Part shown: piece after piece, positions 1 to 10,005 of the stretch
Layout: the number at the start of each line of letters is the position of its first letter
Position numbering within the stretch: position 1 is the stretch's first letter
Source of the DNA: Vibrio sp. Of7-15
GTDB taxonomy: Bacteria; Pseudomonadota; Gammaproteobacteria; Enterobacterales; Vibrionaceae
DNA length: 64,000 nt
Assembly (NCBI RefSeq): GCF_022347565.1
Contig: NZ_JAKRGH010000005.1
Span: forward strand, 62,001-126,000
Reading direction: 5' to 3'
Notes under the pieces: generated by a model
Databases searched by the model: none
Told to the model about the DNA's origin: nothing
What the model saw: the letters and a program-made list of their open reading frames with translations, nothing else
Translations under genes and position numbers: made by a program

Positions 1-303
1 AAGAATGAAGGTACTTCGAGGAACGGGGTATCAACACGGATGGTTAAGTTCGGTATCTGGATGATACTTCGCCTTAAGGAAAGGCCAGTTACGGATTAAC
101 TGCAAGAACACGGAATGTCGAGACGGATTGCTAAAAATCATCAGGATGATGACAAACGTAAATTTCGGCATGGAAAGCACAAATAACAAATGGATTCTTG
201 TAACCGGGATGTTTCCAGCGGTTAAGGATAGACTCTACAAGATTATAACCAGTTACTGGTTCTTTCTATCACGACAGGTTTCGGCCTGTCGTTTTTCTTT
301 TTT
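1..303 (+). ncRNA. csrC: CsrB/CsrC-family regulatory sRNA, 5' end outside the window
   Basis: No protein gene fits here. The stretch carries twelve GGA triplets (near 20, 38, 59, 78, 93, 112, 125, 144, 172, 192, 207, 226), most of them 13-21 bases apart, and ends in a strong intrinsic terminator. That is the layout of CsrB/CsrC RNAs, which bind many CsrA dimers at GGA motifs in hairpin loops and so relieve CsrA repression of carbon storage, motility and virulence genes. In E. coli csrC lies next to yihI, and yihI is at 1059 here, which supports a csrC-type assignment. The promoter and 5' end must lie upstream of base 1. The family call is an inference from motif density and position; csrB and csrC cannot be told apart by sequence alone. 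Confidence 0.85.
271..303 (+). terminator. Intrinsic terminator of the Csr-type sRNA
   Basis: Perfect 8-bp stem ACGACAGG (271-278) / CCTGTCGT (285-292) with loop TTTCGG, followed by a T-rich run to 303. Confidence 0.92.
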
Positions 304-417
304 ATTCCCTTCTTTTCGGTGATTCTGCTTAATAAAGCTCCACTCAGGCGCTGCTTTCTGCTATGTTGCGCATCCATGTTTTCATCTTGATAATTTGGCT
401 GATAAACGAGAACTGCA

Positions 418-1059
418 ATGCATCTGTGCCCACTGTGTCACCATCAACAAACAAGTGATTTTTTCCAAGATAAACGTCGTCGATATTATCGCTGTGAGCA
501 GTGTTGGCTAATCTTTGTGGATCCTAATGATAGGCTCGATTCAGGCACTGAAAAAGCCCACTATGATCAACATGAAAATGACCCTCAAGATCAAGGTTAT
601 CGCCGTTTTCTTTCTCGGATGTCTGAGCCGCTGTTAGCGCGTTTAGCACAACCGAATTTAGAAGGGTTAGATTTTGGTTGTGGCCCCGGTCCGACACTAT
701 CCTTAATGATAGAGGAAGCAGGTCATCAGGTGGCATTGTACGATGTGTATTATGCGCCAGATGAACGTGTGTTATCCAAGCAGTATGATTTTGTGACGTG
801 CACAGAAGCCATCGAACATTTTTATACGCCGAGTAAAGAGTGGGAGTTGTTACTCAGCCTTGTGAAACCCGGTGGTTGGCTTGGGATCATGACAAAATTG
901 GCCAGGGATGTTGATGCGTTTTCAACATGGCACTATAAAAATGACGCAACCCATGTGAGCTTCTTTAGCCGAGAAACCTTTTTGTATTTGGCCAAAGAGC
1001 ATGAGCTTGCCATAGAATTTATTGGTAATGATGTAATTTTACTGAGGAAGACCCAGTAA
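418..1059 (+). CDS. Class I SAM-dependent methyltransferase with N-terminal zinc-ribbon-like cysteines
   Basis: A 213-residue protein with two CxxC pairs (Cys4/7 and Cys26/29) that resemble a small zinc ribbon. A class I methyltransferase motif I follows, LDFGCGPGP at about residues 84-92, with an acidic motif II region (ALYDVYY) and a TCTEAIEHF motif typical of the Methyltransf_23 group. The substrate is unknown. The stop codon overlaps the ATG of yihI (TAATG at 1057-1061), so translation is probably coupled. The gene lies in the csr-yihI-hemN block. The methyltransferase fold is well supported; the target is not predictable from sequence. Confidence 0.85.
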   Translation: MHLCPLCHHQQTSDFFQDKRRRYYRCEQCWLIFVDPNDRLDSGTEKAHYDQHENDPQDQGYRRFLSRMSEPLLARLAQPNLEGLDFGCGPGPTLSLMIEEAGHQVALYDVYYAPDERVLSKQYDFVTCTEAIEHFYTPSKEWELLLSLVKPGGWLGIMTKLARDVDAFSTWHYKNDATHVSFFSRETFLYLAKEHELAIEFIGNDVILLRKTQ

Positions 1060-1616
1060 TGACTCGTAAGAAAAAGTCACGTAAGCCTGGTGCCGCGGCA
1101 CCAACAGAAAATGTAACACGTAATCGTACTCAGTCTGATGTAGATGCTCGACTGCGTAAAAAAGAGAAGAAACGTAAAGGGTTAAAAGCGGGTGCTCGTC
1201 ACTCTGAAGGTAGTGCGAAAAAGCAGCAAACTCAAGGTCAAAAGAAAGACCCACGTTTAGGCAGCAAGAAGCCAATTCCATTGATCGTGGCACCAAAAGC
1301 GAAACCAGGTACAGCTGCGGCGAAAAAAGAGCGCCGTTTATCTGCAGAGCAAGAGTTAGCGCAATTAGAAAATGATACCCAACTGAATGTGTTGCTGGAT
1401 CGTTTAGAAAATGGCGAGAACTTAGGGGCTGGTCTGCAAAACTACGTTGATGAGAAATTGGATCGCATTGAACAATTGATGAATCAACTTGGTTTGTTGG
1501 AAGAGGAAGAGCCTGAAGAGGTGATTGTTGCTTCTGCTAAGCCTTCAAAAGCAAAAACAGACGATGATTTGTTGGCGCAGTTTAGCGACCTTGATATGGA
1601 TGACTTTAAGGAGTAA
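1059..1616 (+). CDS. yihI: YihI, activator of the GTPase Der
   Basis: A 185-residue, highly charged protein. The N-terminal half is rich in Lys/Arg (TRKKKSRKPG at the start, RKKEKKRKGLKAG near residue 35). The C-terminal half is acidic and helical (LNVLLDRLENGE, EEEEPEEV, DDDLLAQFSDLDMDDFKE). This is the organisation of YihI, which stimulates GTP hydrolysis by Der (EngA) and so modulates late 50S ribosome assembly. It overlaps the upstream methyltransferase stop by one base and is followed after 3 bp by the DUF2489 gene, which suggests one transcript. Its position near a Csr RNA and hemN matches the enterobacterial yihI/hemN neighbourhood. Confidence 0.93.
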   Translation: MTRKKKSRKPGAAAPTENVTRNRTQSDVDARLRKKEKKRKGLKAGARHSEGSAKKQQTQGQKKDPRLGSKKPIPLIVAPKAKPGTAAAKKERRLSAEQELAQLENDTQLNVLLDRLENGENLGAGLQNYVDEKLDRIEQLMNQLGLLEEEEPEEVIVASAKPSKAKTDDDLLAQFSDLDMDDFKE

Positions 1617-1619
1617 GCC

Positions 1620-2111
1620 ATGTCGACAACCGCAGTGCTGGCCACCATTGGTGGTCTGATTATTGTTGGGCTTGCGAGTTACGCTGCTCATCTACTCTTA
1701 AAGCTGAAAAAGCAAACGGAGTTGCAACAGCAGCAGCAAGCACTTGCGATCGCAAAAAGAAACGCCAACATTTTTGAAAGCGTTGATACGATCTGTCTGG
1801 CTGGTATTCAGGGGCAGTGTGATTTGTCGGAAGCGACGATTCGCATTTACTGCATTTTGGATTACGTGCAGGGCGAGGAGCGCATTGATTTTGCTGCGAC
1901 TTATCCGGCAATGCAAGAGCTGTACGACGTGGTGAAAGACATGCCGCGCAGTGAAGCACGTAAAGAGCTAGGTAAAAAAGAGCGTATGAAGTTTGATTAC
2001 GACAGAATGAAAGCAGAAGCGAAATTGCACGATGCGATTAAGCAGGAGCTGGAAGTTCTGCAAAATCAGATTAAACCGTTAAACACCACGATACCAATAA
2101 AGATGATCTAG
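1620..2111 (+). CDS. DUF2489 single-pass membrane protein
   Basis: A 163-residue protein with one N-terminal transmembrane helix (about residues 5-27), then a Gln-rich coiled-coil-like stretch and a helical cytoplasmic domain with conserved-looking acidic and tyrosine residues (RIYCILDYVQGEER; TYPAMQELYDVV). I recognise this as the DUF2489 family, which sits between yihI and hemN in vibrios. No biochemical function is known to me. It starts 3 bp after the yihI stop, so it is probably cotranscribed. Confidence 0.82.
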   Translation: MSTTAVLATIGGLIIVGLASYAAHLLLKLKKQTELQQQQQALAIAKRNANIFESVDTICLAGIQGQCDLSEATIRIYCILDYVQGEERIDFAATYPAMQELYDVVKDMPRSEARKELGKKERMKFDYDRMKAEAKLHDAIKQELEVLQNQIKPLNTTIPIKMI

Positions 2112-2214
2112 CCAACACTTATCATGGTCATGAAAAGTTAAAGGTCTACTAAAAGTAGGGCTTATGGCAAAATAGTCTTTATATCAATATCGTTACCGTT
2201 AGTGGAAGTAAGTC

Positions 2215-3588
2215 ATGTCGAACGAACAAATTGTTTGGGATCAGGCCATTATTGAGAAATACAATTACTCAGGGCCAAGGTACACCTCATATCCAACTGC
2301 ATTAGAGTTTCATGAGGCGTATACGCCAGCAGAGTTCGATATGGCTTGCACTCAGTACCCTGAACGCCCGCTGTCTTTGTATGTTCATATCCCTTTCTGT
2401 CACAAGCTTTGTTATTACTGTGGTTGTAATAAGGTGATCACGCGTCATCAGCATAAAGCCGATGATTATTTAGATGTGCTTGAACATGAGATTCGTCAGC
2501 GTGCAGCGCTATTGGGTCACCGTCGTGTGACGCAACTGCATTTTGGCGGCGGTACACCGACGTTTTTATCTGCTGAACAAATTAGCCGTTTAATGGGGCT
2601 TCTGCGTGACGAGTTTAGCTTCGAAGCTGACGCTGAAATCAGCATTGAAGTGGATCCACGTGAGATTGAGTTGGATATTCTTGATCACTTGCGCAGTGAA
2701 GGGTTCAACCGTTTAAGCATTGGCGTTCAAGACTTTAATAAAGAAGTTCAAAAGTTGGTTAACCGTGAGCAAGATGAAGAATTCATCGTAGCCATGGTGG
2801 CCAGAGCCAAAGAGCTGGGTTTCCGTTCAACCAATCTTGATCTGATTTATGGGCTACCCAAGCAGACAAAAGCTTTGTTTGCTGAAACCCTAGAACAAGT
2901 GCTGAAAATGAAGCCGGGTCGTTTGTCTGTCTTTAACTACGCGCATATGCCTACCTTGTTTGCGGCGCAGCGTAAAATTAAAGATGAAGACTTACCGAAG
3001 GCCGATGAGAAGCTGGCGATTTTGCAAGACACCATCGCGACCTTAACTGGGGCTGGATATCAATTCATCGGCATGGATCACTTTGCCTTGCCAGATGACG
3101 AACTGGCAATTGCACAGCGTAATGGTGTGCTGCACCGCAACTTCCAAGGTTACACTACTCAAGGTGAGTGTGATTTATTAGGTTTTGGGGTGTCGGCGAT
3201 TTCCATGATTGGTGACAGCTACGCACAGAACCAAAAAGAGCTGAAAAAATACTACGCTCAGGTGAACGAGCAGCGTCATGCGTTATGGAAAGGGGTTTCT
3301 TTAGACAGCGACGATTTACTGCGCCGCGAAGTGATTAAGCAGCTGATTTGTAACTTTAAGTTAGATACAAAGCAAATTGAATCTGAGTTTAAGTTAACTT
3401 TCACGGAATACTTTGCTGAAGACTTAGAGCTGATCCAAACGTTTGTTGATGATGAGCTAGTGACGATTGAAGACGGTATCATCGAAGTGAGCTTGCGTGG
3501 TCGCTTGTTGATCCGTAACATTTGCATGTGTTTTGACAAATATTTGCGAGATCGTGCCCGTCAACAACAGTTCTCTCGCGTTATTTAA
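2215..3588 (+). CDS. hemN: Oxygen-independent coproporphyrinogen III oxidase (radical SAM)
   Basis: A 457-residue protein, the usual length for HemN. It converts coproporphyrinogen III to protoporphyrinogen IX without oxygen in heme synthesis. The radical-SAM cluster motif is Cys62-x3-Cys66-x2-Cys69, followed by Cys71, the same spacing as in E. coli HemN. The GGGTP SAM-binding motif (HFGGGTPTF) and the C-terminal HemN domain are present. The ATG at 2215 has a GGAAG ribosome site just upstream. It has its own 103-bp upstream gap, so it may have its own promoter, but I could not identify a convincing FNR box there. Confidence 0.97.
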   Translation: MSNEQIVWDQAIIEKYNYSGPRYTSYPTALEFHEAYTPAEFDMACTQYPERPLSLYVHIPFCHKLCYYCGCNKVITRHQHKADDYLDVLEHEIRQRAALLGHRRVTQLHFGGGTPTFLSAEQISRLMGLLRDEFSFEADAEISIEVDPREIELDILDHLRSEGFNRLSIGVQDFNKEVQKLVNREQDEEFIVAMVARAKELGFRSTNLDLIYGLPKQTKALFAETLEQVLKMKPGRLSVFNYAHMPTLFAAQRKIKDEDLPKADEKLAILQDTIATLTGAGYQFIGMDHFALPDDELAIAQRNGVLHRNFQGYTTQGECDLLGFGVSAISMIGDSYAQNQKELKKYYAQVNEQRHALWKGVSLDSDDLLRREVIKQLICNFKLDTKQIESEFKLTFTEYFAEDLELIQTFVDDELVTIEDGIIEVSLRGRLLIRNICMCFDKYLRDRARQQQFSRVI

Positions 3589-3602
3589 GTTTTTCATTAT
3601 TA

Positions 3603-3638
3603 AGTCCCCTATGTGTAAACACATGTTAGAGCGGGACT
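3603..3638. other. Nested hairpin downstream of hemN
   Basis: Outer arms AGTCCC (3603-3608) / GGGACT (3633-3638) enclose inner arms ATGTGT (3611-3616) / ACACAT (3619-3624). It lies directly before the strong terminator at 3646 and could be a 3'-end stabilising structure. No function is shown. Confidence 0.4.
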
Positions 3639-3645
3639 GAATATA

Positions 3646-3681
3646 AAAACGGGGCTGTCGAATCATCTACAGCCCCGTTTT
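3646..3681. terminator. Bidirectional intrinsic terminator between hemN and add
   Basis: A 13-bp stem AAAACGGGGCTGT (3646-3658) / ACAGCCCCGTTTT (3669-3681), with T-rich DNA on the plus side and the mirror A-run for the minus strand. It serves the convergent genes hemN (plus) and add (minus). Confidence 0.9.
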
Positions 3682-3732
3682 CTTTATGCGATATCTAATA
3701 CGATATGGTGTGTATCGTAGTAGTAAAAGCGA

Positions 3733-4737
3733 TTAACCGCGTTGTGCTGCAGTAACGCGTAGTGCTTCTTTTTCTGCTTCCGATAGGAACGCCAGTTCTA
3801 AACCATTAATTTGAGCTTGTTTGATTTGCTCTTGGCTTAGGCCTGCTTGTGGTGCGGCTACTTCGTATTCGTATGGCAGATCAATGCCCTCAACCGCTGG
3901 GTCATCGGTATTTAGACACGCTAAGATACCGTGATCAAGGAACTGTTTTACTGGGTGCTCAGTAATAGAAGCTACAGTGCTGGTTTGAATGTTGGATGTA
4001 ATACAAGATTCGATACCAATCTTGTTTTCTGCTAGGTAATCCATCAATTTAGGATCGTGAATCGCTTTCACACCATGACCAATACGTGTTGCGCCTAGTT
4101 CTTGAATTGCTTGCCACATGCTTTCAGGCCCCGCGGCTTCACCAGCGTGAACTGTGATATTCATGCCTGCATCACGCACTTGTTTAAAGTGAGAGATAAA
4201 GCGATCACCTGGCTGGCCAAGTTCGTCACCAGCTAGGTCAACAGCCACAATTTTGTCTTTTTGAGTTAAGATGCCATCCAGCTCTTGTTGGCAAGCGTCA
4301 GTACCAAATGTGCGGCTCATGATACCAATTAGGTTCGTTTTTACACCGAAATCACGAACACCTGCCTCAACACCATCAACTACCGCTTCTACTACACCCG
4401 CTACTGGCAGCTTATGTTTCATTGCCATGTAGTAAGGGGAGAAACGCAGCTCAGCATAATCAAGTTGTGCGTTTTTCGCATCTTCAACATTTTCATAAGC
4501 TACACGACGACATGCGTCTAAGTCGCCCAGTACTGCCACACCCCAATCCAGTTTGGATAAGAAAGCCACTAAGCTTGGCTCTGCTTCCACAATTTGAACG
4601 TGTGGGCGCAGTGCTTCAACGTCGTAAGCGGGTAGGGCAAGACCAAATTTTTTGCCAAGATCTAAAATGGTTTCGATGCGAATATTGCCATCAAGGTGGC
4701 GGTGTAGATCCGTTAGCGGTAGGTTTTTCGTGATCAT
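3733..4737 (-). CDS. add: Adenosine deaminase
   Basis: A 334-residue amidohydrolase that deaminates adenosine and deoxyadenosine to inosine compounds in purine salvage. The zinc-binding HxH is His12-Arg-His14 ([10 protein letters not shown]). Further active-site motifs are HAGEA, IGHG, and the terminal NTDDP containing the metal-ligand aspartates. Length matches bacterial Add (about 330). The ATG at 4737 follows a GGGGAGAC ribosome site. It is transcribed apart from its neighbours, convergent with hemN. A purine permease occurs elsewhere in the window (49324), consistent with purine salvage capacity. Confidence 0.96.
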   Translation of the reverse strand: MITKNLPLTDLHRHLDGNIRIETILDLGKKFGLALPAYDVEALRPHVQIVEAEPSLVAFLSKLDWGVAVLGDLDACRRVAYENVEDAKNAQLDYAELRFSPYYMAMKHKLPVAGVVEAVVDGVEAGVRDFGVKTNLIGIMSRTFGTDACQQELDGILTQKDKIVAVDLAGDELGQPGDRFISHFKQVRDAGMNITVHAGEAAGPESMWQAIQELGATRIGHGVKAIHDPKLMDYLAENKIGIESCITSNIQTSTVASITEHPVKQFLDHGILACLNTDDPAVEGIDLPYEYEVAAPQAGLSQEQIKQAQINGLELAFLSEAEKEALRVTAAQRG

Positions 4738-4843
4738 GTTGAGGTCTCCCCAAAAGGCAAGTACAGAAAATGGTGGCTCAGTATACGAGCTAAGCCTGCC
4801 AGTGTCAGTATAGTGAACGAGGGAAAAGCCATTATTTGTTAAA

Positions 4844-7396
4844 TTATGAGCTTACGTTTACTAAATCTGTTGGCCATTCTTCAATCGGAACGGGTCTGCT
4901 GTACAAGTACCCTTGAGCGGATGGGCAGCCCAAAGAGGCCAGTAACTGTGCTTGCTCGGCAGTTTCAACACCCTCTGCCACAATATCGATGTTAAAGCCC
5001 TTGGTCATGTTGATGATGGCCACGATCACCGACGTTTCTAATGTCTCTTTGGTGAGAGGTGCGACAAATGAGCGATCGATCTTTAGACAGTCAAAAGGCA
5101 GTTGGTGCAAATAAGCCAATGAAGAGTAGCCCGTTCCAAAATCATCAATGGCGATTCGCACACCAAGGCGACGGATCTTTTTGATGGTCTTAATGGTGTG
5201 TGAGTCGTGATTGACAAGGCGTGACTCCGTGATTTCAAGCGTTAGGTTCTTGGCTGGCAGCTGAGTCGTAGTGAGGGTGTGCTTGAGCTCATCAATAAAA
5301 TTATCTCGGGTCAGTTGGCAGACGGATAAATTCACATTGATATGAAAATCAGGTGCCCATTCACCCTTTTGAATACGCTGAGCGGTGTCTTTACACGCTT
5401 GATTGAGAATAAAGCGACCGATGTCGATGATCATGCCGTTGTCTTCAGCAATAGGGATAAAATCGGCAGGGGAAACCATGCCTCGTTGTGGGCTAAACCA
5501 ACGGATTAAGGCTTCTGCCCCTTTAATCTGTCCAGTTTCTAAATTAATCACTGGCTGATAAAAAGGGACAAACTCTTGATTGTCTATGGCATAACCCAGT
5601 TCTGTGGTTAGGCGGGTTTTCATCTCGGAAGCTAAGGCCATGTCTGGGTGGTAAAGCACAATACCTTGCGGAGAGTGTTTGGCCTGGCTTAAGGCAATGC
5701 TGGCATTACGAAGCCACTCAGAGATGCTGGAAGTGGCTAAATTGCCCTCCATTGTACCGATGGAGACTTTAAGTAACACTTCTTCTCCTTGGGTGGTAAA
5801 TGGGGTGTTGAACATGGCGTGTAACTCTTGTGCCTTTTGAAGCATGTCTGAGGTGTCATGAACCGTATGTAAATAGATTGCAAATTCATCGCCGCTGACA
5901 CGGGCTAAAATGACCTGCTGAGAAAAGTGATGCCTTAGACGCTGGGCTATCGCAATGAGCAGTTGATCGCCATGTAAGTGGCCTAGGCTGTCGTTCACAT
6001 CCCGGAATGCTTTGACACCAATTAAGATTAGCCCTCGATGTTGTGTGGTGCTTGCATCAATATTTACGGCTTCAATTAGGCCTTGCCTGCTATGAAGCTG
6101 TGTCAGAGAGTCGTATAAAATCTGATCTCTTAATGCCTGAAAGGAGGATTGCAGCTTTTGGGTCATGTCGCTAAAGGCATCCATCAGCATGCTGGTTTCA
6201 TAAATGGTGCCTTTATCTTGAATGGCATATTTCCAATCACCACTGGCGAGGCTTTTTGCTGCATTGGCCGTGGTAAAAATAGGCTGGATAATGCGGTTGA
6301 TGACAATAAGACCAACCACTAGCCCAATGACTCCGATGATGAGCCCTAAAAATAGACCTGTTTGCTGTTGCTGAGGAAGGTAGCCGAGTAAATCCCCCTC
6401 AGAGATAGAAACGACGATGTACCACTCTAAGCCATAACGATCTTGATAGCGGGTGACTTGGTTAAAGTAGCGATCATCATCGGTATTAAAGACGAAACTG
6501 TGTGCTTGTGCTAAGGCTTCTAAATTAAGTGATCCCACCTCTTTTGCGCTTTGGCGAATCACTGGGTTTGGGCTTTCGTTGGCAAGAAGCCGACTGCCTC
6601 TAGGGCTGTTCGGCGTGCCAAGGGAGACGACACTGCCTAAATCGGAATGGGCTACCAATCGCTGCTCTGGGTCGATGATGTAGATGGAACCAGTCGTGAG
6701 CTCTTTTTCTTGAATTAAGAATTTATTGAAGTTGTTGAGCTTTACATCCGTGACAACCACCCCGAGTAGCTGGTTGTTTTTTAAAACCGGGTTAATGGCT
6801 GATAAGGTGGTTTCTTTGCGTTCGTCTGCGTTGGCGTAAATGGGGGACCATGACGGTTTTAAGGTTTCTGCAGCGGGTGTATACCAAGGGCGAACGCGTG
6901 GATCGTAGTTCTCAATGACGGAGCGAATGTCATCGCTGATCTCTTTGCCGCGATAAATGATTAAGTTGTTATCGGTACGGCTGTCTTGCAACATCAACGA
7001 TAGCCCTTGATTTGTCTCGCGGCGAAAGCCAATAAATTCGCCGTTGATACCACCAAAACCAATGACATTCATTTGTTCTAAATCGTGGTACAGATTGGTG
7101 AGGCTACCTTCGAAATATGGGTCTAGCTGAGAAAGATCGTGTGGTTGGTAAAGTTGGTAACGTTGAATGGTATCGCTTAGGGTCAGGTTAGCTTTAAAGG
7201 GTTCATCTAAGAATAACTTTAGATCATTGCTGACGTTTTTGGTAAAAGCAGCCAGTAGCTTATGACTGACTTCTTTTACCATTTTTTCGTAGCTGGTGCT
7301 TTGAATGAACGCGATGACGCCTATGGTTAGTAACAAAACCAAAGAGAAAGGCAGCATGACGGCAGTTCTGAGCGATAATTGTTTGTATTTTTTCAC
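4844..7396 (-). CDS. dCache-HAMP-GGDEF-EAL cyclic-di-GMP sensor protein
   Basis: An 850-residue inner-membrane signalling protein. Order: transmembrane helix (about 10-32), periplasmic dCache-type sensor (about 35-340, with the RPWY motif in [12 protein letters not shown]), second helix (about 348-371), HAMP, GGDEF and EAL. The EAL domain keeps every catalytic motif I look for (EALIRW, NVNLS, LEITES, DDFGTG, LKIDRSF, EGVET, QGYL), so c-di-GMP phosphodiesterase activity is likely. The GGDEF signature reads SGDEF, with [11 protein letters not shown] intact and no upstream RxxD inhibitory site; cyclase activity is uncertain. The start is GTG without an obvious Shine-Dalgarno. The ligand is unknown. 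Confidence 0.92.
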   Translation of the reverse strand: MKKYKQLSLRTAVMLPFSLVLLLTIGVIAFIQSTSYEKMVKEVSHKLLAAFTKNVSNDLKLFLDEPFKANLTLSDTIQRYQLYQPHDLSQLDPYFEGSLTNLYHDLEQMNVIGFGGINGEFIGFRRETNQGLSLMLQDSRTDNNLIIYRGKEISDDIRSVIENYDPRVRPWYTPAAETLKPSWSPIYANADERKETTLSAINPVLKNNQLLGVVVTDVKLNNFNKFLIQEKELTTGSIYIIDPEQRLVAHSDLGSVVSLGTPNSPRGSRLLANESPNPVIRQSAKEVGSLNLEALAQAHSFVFNTDDDRYFNQVTRYQDRYGLEWYIVVSISEGDLLGYLPQQQQTGLFLGLIIGVIGLVVGLIVINRIIQPIFTTANAAKSLASGDWKYAIQDKGTIYETSMLMDAFSDMTQKLQSSFQALRDQILYDSLTQLHSRQGLIEAVNIDASTTQHRGLILIGVKAFRDVNDSLGHLHGDQLLIAIAQRLRHHFSQQVILARVSGDEFAIYLHTVHDTSDMLQKAQELHAMFNTPFTTQGEEVLLKVSIGTMEGNLATSSISEWLRNASIALSQAKHSPQGIVLYHPDMALASEMKTRLTTELGYAIDNQEFVPFYQPVINLETGQIKGAEALIRWFSPQRGMVSPADFIPIAEDNGMIIDIGRFILNQACKDTAQRIQKGEWAPDFHINVNLSVCQLTRDNFIDELKHTLTTTQLPAKNLTLEITESRLVNHDSHTIKTIKKIRRLGVRIAIDDFGTGYSSLAYLHQLPFDCLKIDRSFVAPLTKETLETSVIVAIINMTKGFNIDIVAEGVETAEQAQLLASLGCPSAQGYLYSRPVPIEEWPTDLVNVSS

Positions 7397-7486
7397 ACGA
7401 ATAACAACTTAATCCAATGGGAATTGCATTCCGTTTAGTGTAATGGTTAAAAATTATTCATGCTAGAAATAATAACAGTTATCTCA

Positions 7487-8902
7487 CTAATGAACATCTA
7501 TGTTGAGCTCTTTTAATTTTCTCGTCAGGGTATTACGCCCCCAGCCCAGTAATCGCGCAGCTTCTTGTTTGTGACCATGCGTATGGTTAAGTGCGGTTTC
7601 TAATAAGATACGCTCAAACTCGGGTTGTGCATCGGCCAACAAGTCATTTTGTCCTGCTGATAACGCCTGTTGTGCCCAGTTGGCGAGCCCATCTTTCCAT
7701 GAACTAGTGCCGTTAGTTGTTTCTGGTGGTGTTTCTTCGAGTAATTCAGTGGGCAAGTCAGAAGGAAGCACTTCTTGGCCACTGGCCATGACCGTTAGCC
7801 AGCGGCAGGTGTTTTCTAACTGTCGGACGTTACCTGGCCAAGGCAGTTCGGTCAGCTTTGTGATGGTATCTGGGTGAAGGACTTTTGCCTCTATGTCTAA
7901 CTCTTTAGAAGCGCGTTTTAAAAAGTGCATAGTCAGTTGAGCGATGTCTTGACGACGTTCTCGCAGTGAAGGGATGTGCACTCGGATCACGTTGAGGCGA
8001 TGGAATAAATCTTCACGAAAATCGCCATCAGCGGCCAGTTGTTCAAGGTTTTGGTGGGTAGCAGCAATGATACGCACATCAACTTTTACTGGGGAATGGC
8101 CACCAACACGATAAAATTGACCATCTGCCAGTACGCGCAGTAAGCGAGTTTGAATGTCTAATGGCATGTCACCGATTTCATCCAAAAACAGAGTGCCGCC
8201 ATTGGCTTGTTCAAATCGGCCTTGTCTTATGCTGTTGGCTCCCGTAAACGCGCCTTTTTCATGGCCAAACAATTCAGACTCGATTAAATCTTTGGGGATG
8301 GCGGCCATGTTCAATGCGATGAATTCGTTTTTTGAGCGTGGGCTATGGCGGTGCAAGGCATGAGCGACCAGTTCTTTACCTGTTCCCGATTCGCCGTTAA
8401 TTAAGACAGAAATGGAGGAGCGAGATAGGCGACCAATGGCTCGAAAAACTTCTTGCATGGCAGGAGCTTCCCCAATGATCTCTGGGGCTGTGCCACCATT
8501 GCTGTCTTTATTTGGTTGTTTTTTCTTCTGCTCTTGGCTGTGGGTTAAGGCTCGCTCAACCAATGTAAGAGCTTCATCAATATCAAACGGTTTCGGTAGG
8601 TATTCAAAGGCACCTTTTTGGTAAGCACTGACGGCGGCATCTAAATCGGAGTGGGCCGTCATGATGATCACGGGCAGCTCCGGGTAGGTTTCTTGAATGG
8701 TTTTTAATAGGGTTAAACCATCCATGCCCGGCATGCGAATATCAGACACCAACACATCTGGTATGTTGCGTTCTAGAGCAAGCAAAACGCTGTCGCCATC
8801 GGCAAAAGTGTCACATTGCATTTTCGCGGAAGTCAGGGTTTTTTCCATTACCCAGCGGATAGAGCTGTCATCATCAACTACCCAAATTAGTCCTTTGCTC
8901 AT
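7487..8902 (-). CDS. glnG: Nitrogen regulator NtrC (sigma-54 activator)
   Basis: A 471-residue response regulator. The receiver domain has acidic DDD near residue 10 and phospho-acceptor Asp54 (SDIRMPG). The AAA+ domain has Walker A GESGTGKE, the sigma-54 contact loop GAFTGA and Walker [14 protein letters not shown]-terminal Fis-type helix-turn-helix ([20 protein letters not shown]) binds DNA. Phosphorylated by NtrB under nitrogen limitation, it activates sigma-54 promoters such as that of glnA. It lies 34 bp downstream of glnL in the same direction, so the pair is an operon. NtrC sites are visible at glnA and at glnL. Confidence 0.97.
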   Translation of the reverse strand: MSKGLIWVVDDDSSIRWVMEKTLTSAKMQCDTFADGDSVLLALERNIPDVLVSDIRMPGMDGLTLLKTIQETYPELPVIIMTAHSDLDAAVSAYQKGAFEYLPKPFDIDEALTLVERALTHSQEQKKKQPNKDSNGGTAPEIIGEAPAMQEVFRAIGRLSRSSISVLINGESGTGKELVAHALHRHSPRSKNEFIALNMAAIPKDLIESELFGHEKGAFTGANSIRQGRFEQANGGTLFLDEIGDMPLDIQTRLLRVLADGQFYRVGGHSPVKVDVRIIAATHQNLEQLAADGDFREDLFHRLNVIRVHIPSLRERRQDIAQLTMHFLKRASKELDIEAKVLHPDTITKLTELPWPGNVRQLENTCRWLTVMASGQEVLPSDLPTELLEETPPETTNGTSSWKDGLANWAQQALSAGQNDLLADAQPEFERILLETALNHTHGHKQEAARLLGWGRNTLTRKLKELNIDVH

Positions 8903-8936
8903 AATGTCTTCCCCCTAGCAAATGTGGAATTTATTC

Positions 8937-9992
8937 TTATTTAATTGGTAAATATATGGTGAAGGCGGTGTGACCAGGCCAACTGTGTACCTCTATTTTT
9001 CCTTGGTGCTGATCCACTAAGTTACGAGCGATGGACAAACCAAGGCCGGTTCCTCCTTCGCGGGCACTGACCATCGGATAAAATAAAGTATCTTGAATAT
9101 GCTGTGGAATGCCTGGGCCGTTATCAATAATGTCGATCTTGGCGGCAAGACGATAACGGTGGCCATTGATGTTGGTCTGGTAATCGGTGCGTGTTTTAAT
9201 GATGATCTGGCCATCACTTTGTTTTTGTAATATTTGAGCCGCGTTACTGACGATGTTTAAGAGGGCTTGCTCTAGTTGCTCTGCATCCATCATAAAGTCA
9301 GGCAAACTTGGATCATAGTCTCGAACTAAACGAATATCCTTACCAGTATCAAGCTCCACCAATTGGCGCACTTTTTCTAACACAATATGAATGTTTTGCT
9401 GTTCTTTATGCCCTGGCCGTTGTGGGCCTAATAAGCGATCGACTAAATTTCGCAGCCGATCCGCTTGCTCAATAATGATTTGGGTGTATTCCTTTAACGA
9501 TGGTTCTGGCAGCATTTTCTCTAATAACTGCGCGGCACCACGTAGGCCACCGAGTGGGTTTTTGATTTCATGGGCCAGCCCTCTGACTAAGACTTTGGCT
9601 GCTTGCTGTTGTGCATTTTGGTTGAGCTCTTGGCTTAAGCGACGTTGTTTATCGATTTGGCGAAGTTCAATCAGCAGCATTAATTGGTTTTGCCAAGGCA
9701 CAGGGCTGACGGTGAGCTCTACCATGATAGGGCGGTTATCAATCACAATGGTAACGTCACTGTCTGTTATGCTTTGGCCGCTGTTTAGTGGCTGAGTGAG
9801 TAACCCTAGCTCAAAGGAGCTGTGTTGTACCAAGGTTGTGAGAGTCACATTTTCCAGTCTACGCGCACTTTGTGAAAAAAGTTGTTCGGTCGCAGGGTTG
9901 GCATAGCGGATCACCAAATCTTCATCCAGTAAGAGGGTGGCGGTGACTAAGTGGTTCATTAATGTGGTGGTGAGATCATTCGTCACTGGCAT
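8937..9992 (-). CDS. glnL: Nitrogen sensor kinase NtrB
   Basis: Cytosolic histidine kinase with an N-terminal PAS domain (LLLDEDLVIRYANPA), the phospho-accepting H-box GLAHEIKNPLGG, and ATP-binding N and G motifs (NIVSNA, DNGPGIP, GGTGLGLSIA). Under nitrogen limitation it phosphorylates NtrC; PII binding switches it to a phosphatase. I place the start at ATG 9992 (MPVTNDLTT), preceded by AAGGA. An in-frame GTG at 10010 would begin inside a near-perfect NtrC-binding site (10006-10022) and would add residues beyond the usual NtrB N-terminus. Length is then 351 residues, close to E. coli NtrB (349). Confidence 0.95.
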   Translation of the reverse strand: MPVTNDLTTTLMNHLVTATLLLDEDLVIRYANPATEQLFSQSARRLENVTLTTLVQHSSFELGLLTQPLNSGQSITDSDVTIVIDNRPIMVELTVSPVPWQNQLMLLIELRQIDKQRRLSQELNQNAQQQAAKVLVRGLAHEIKNPLGGLRGAAQLLEKMLPEPSLKEYTQIIIEQADRLRNLVDRLLGPQRPGHKEQQNIHIVLEKVRQLVELDTGKDIRLVRDYDPSLPDFMMDAEQLEQALLNIVSNAAQILQKQSDGQIIIKTRTDYQTNINGHRYRLAAKIDIIDNGPGIPQHIQDTLFYPMVSAREGGTGLGLSIARNLVDQHQGKIEVHSWPGHTAFTIYLPIK

Positions 9993-10005
9993 CGTCCTTG
10001 GCTTT

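Noticed and set aside
128-322. 64-codon frame inside the Csr-type RNA
   Set aside because: It overlaps the GGA-rich sRNA and its terminator, has no convincing ribosome site and its product resembles nothing.
2112-2214. FNR box upstream of hemN
   Set aside because: Only a half-site-like ATCAA is visible; the full TTGAT-N4-ATCAA dyad is absent.
9391-9795. 134-codon plus-strand frame opposite glnL
   Set aside because: Antisense shadow of a well-supported kinase gene; Cys/Ser/Arg-rich product.
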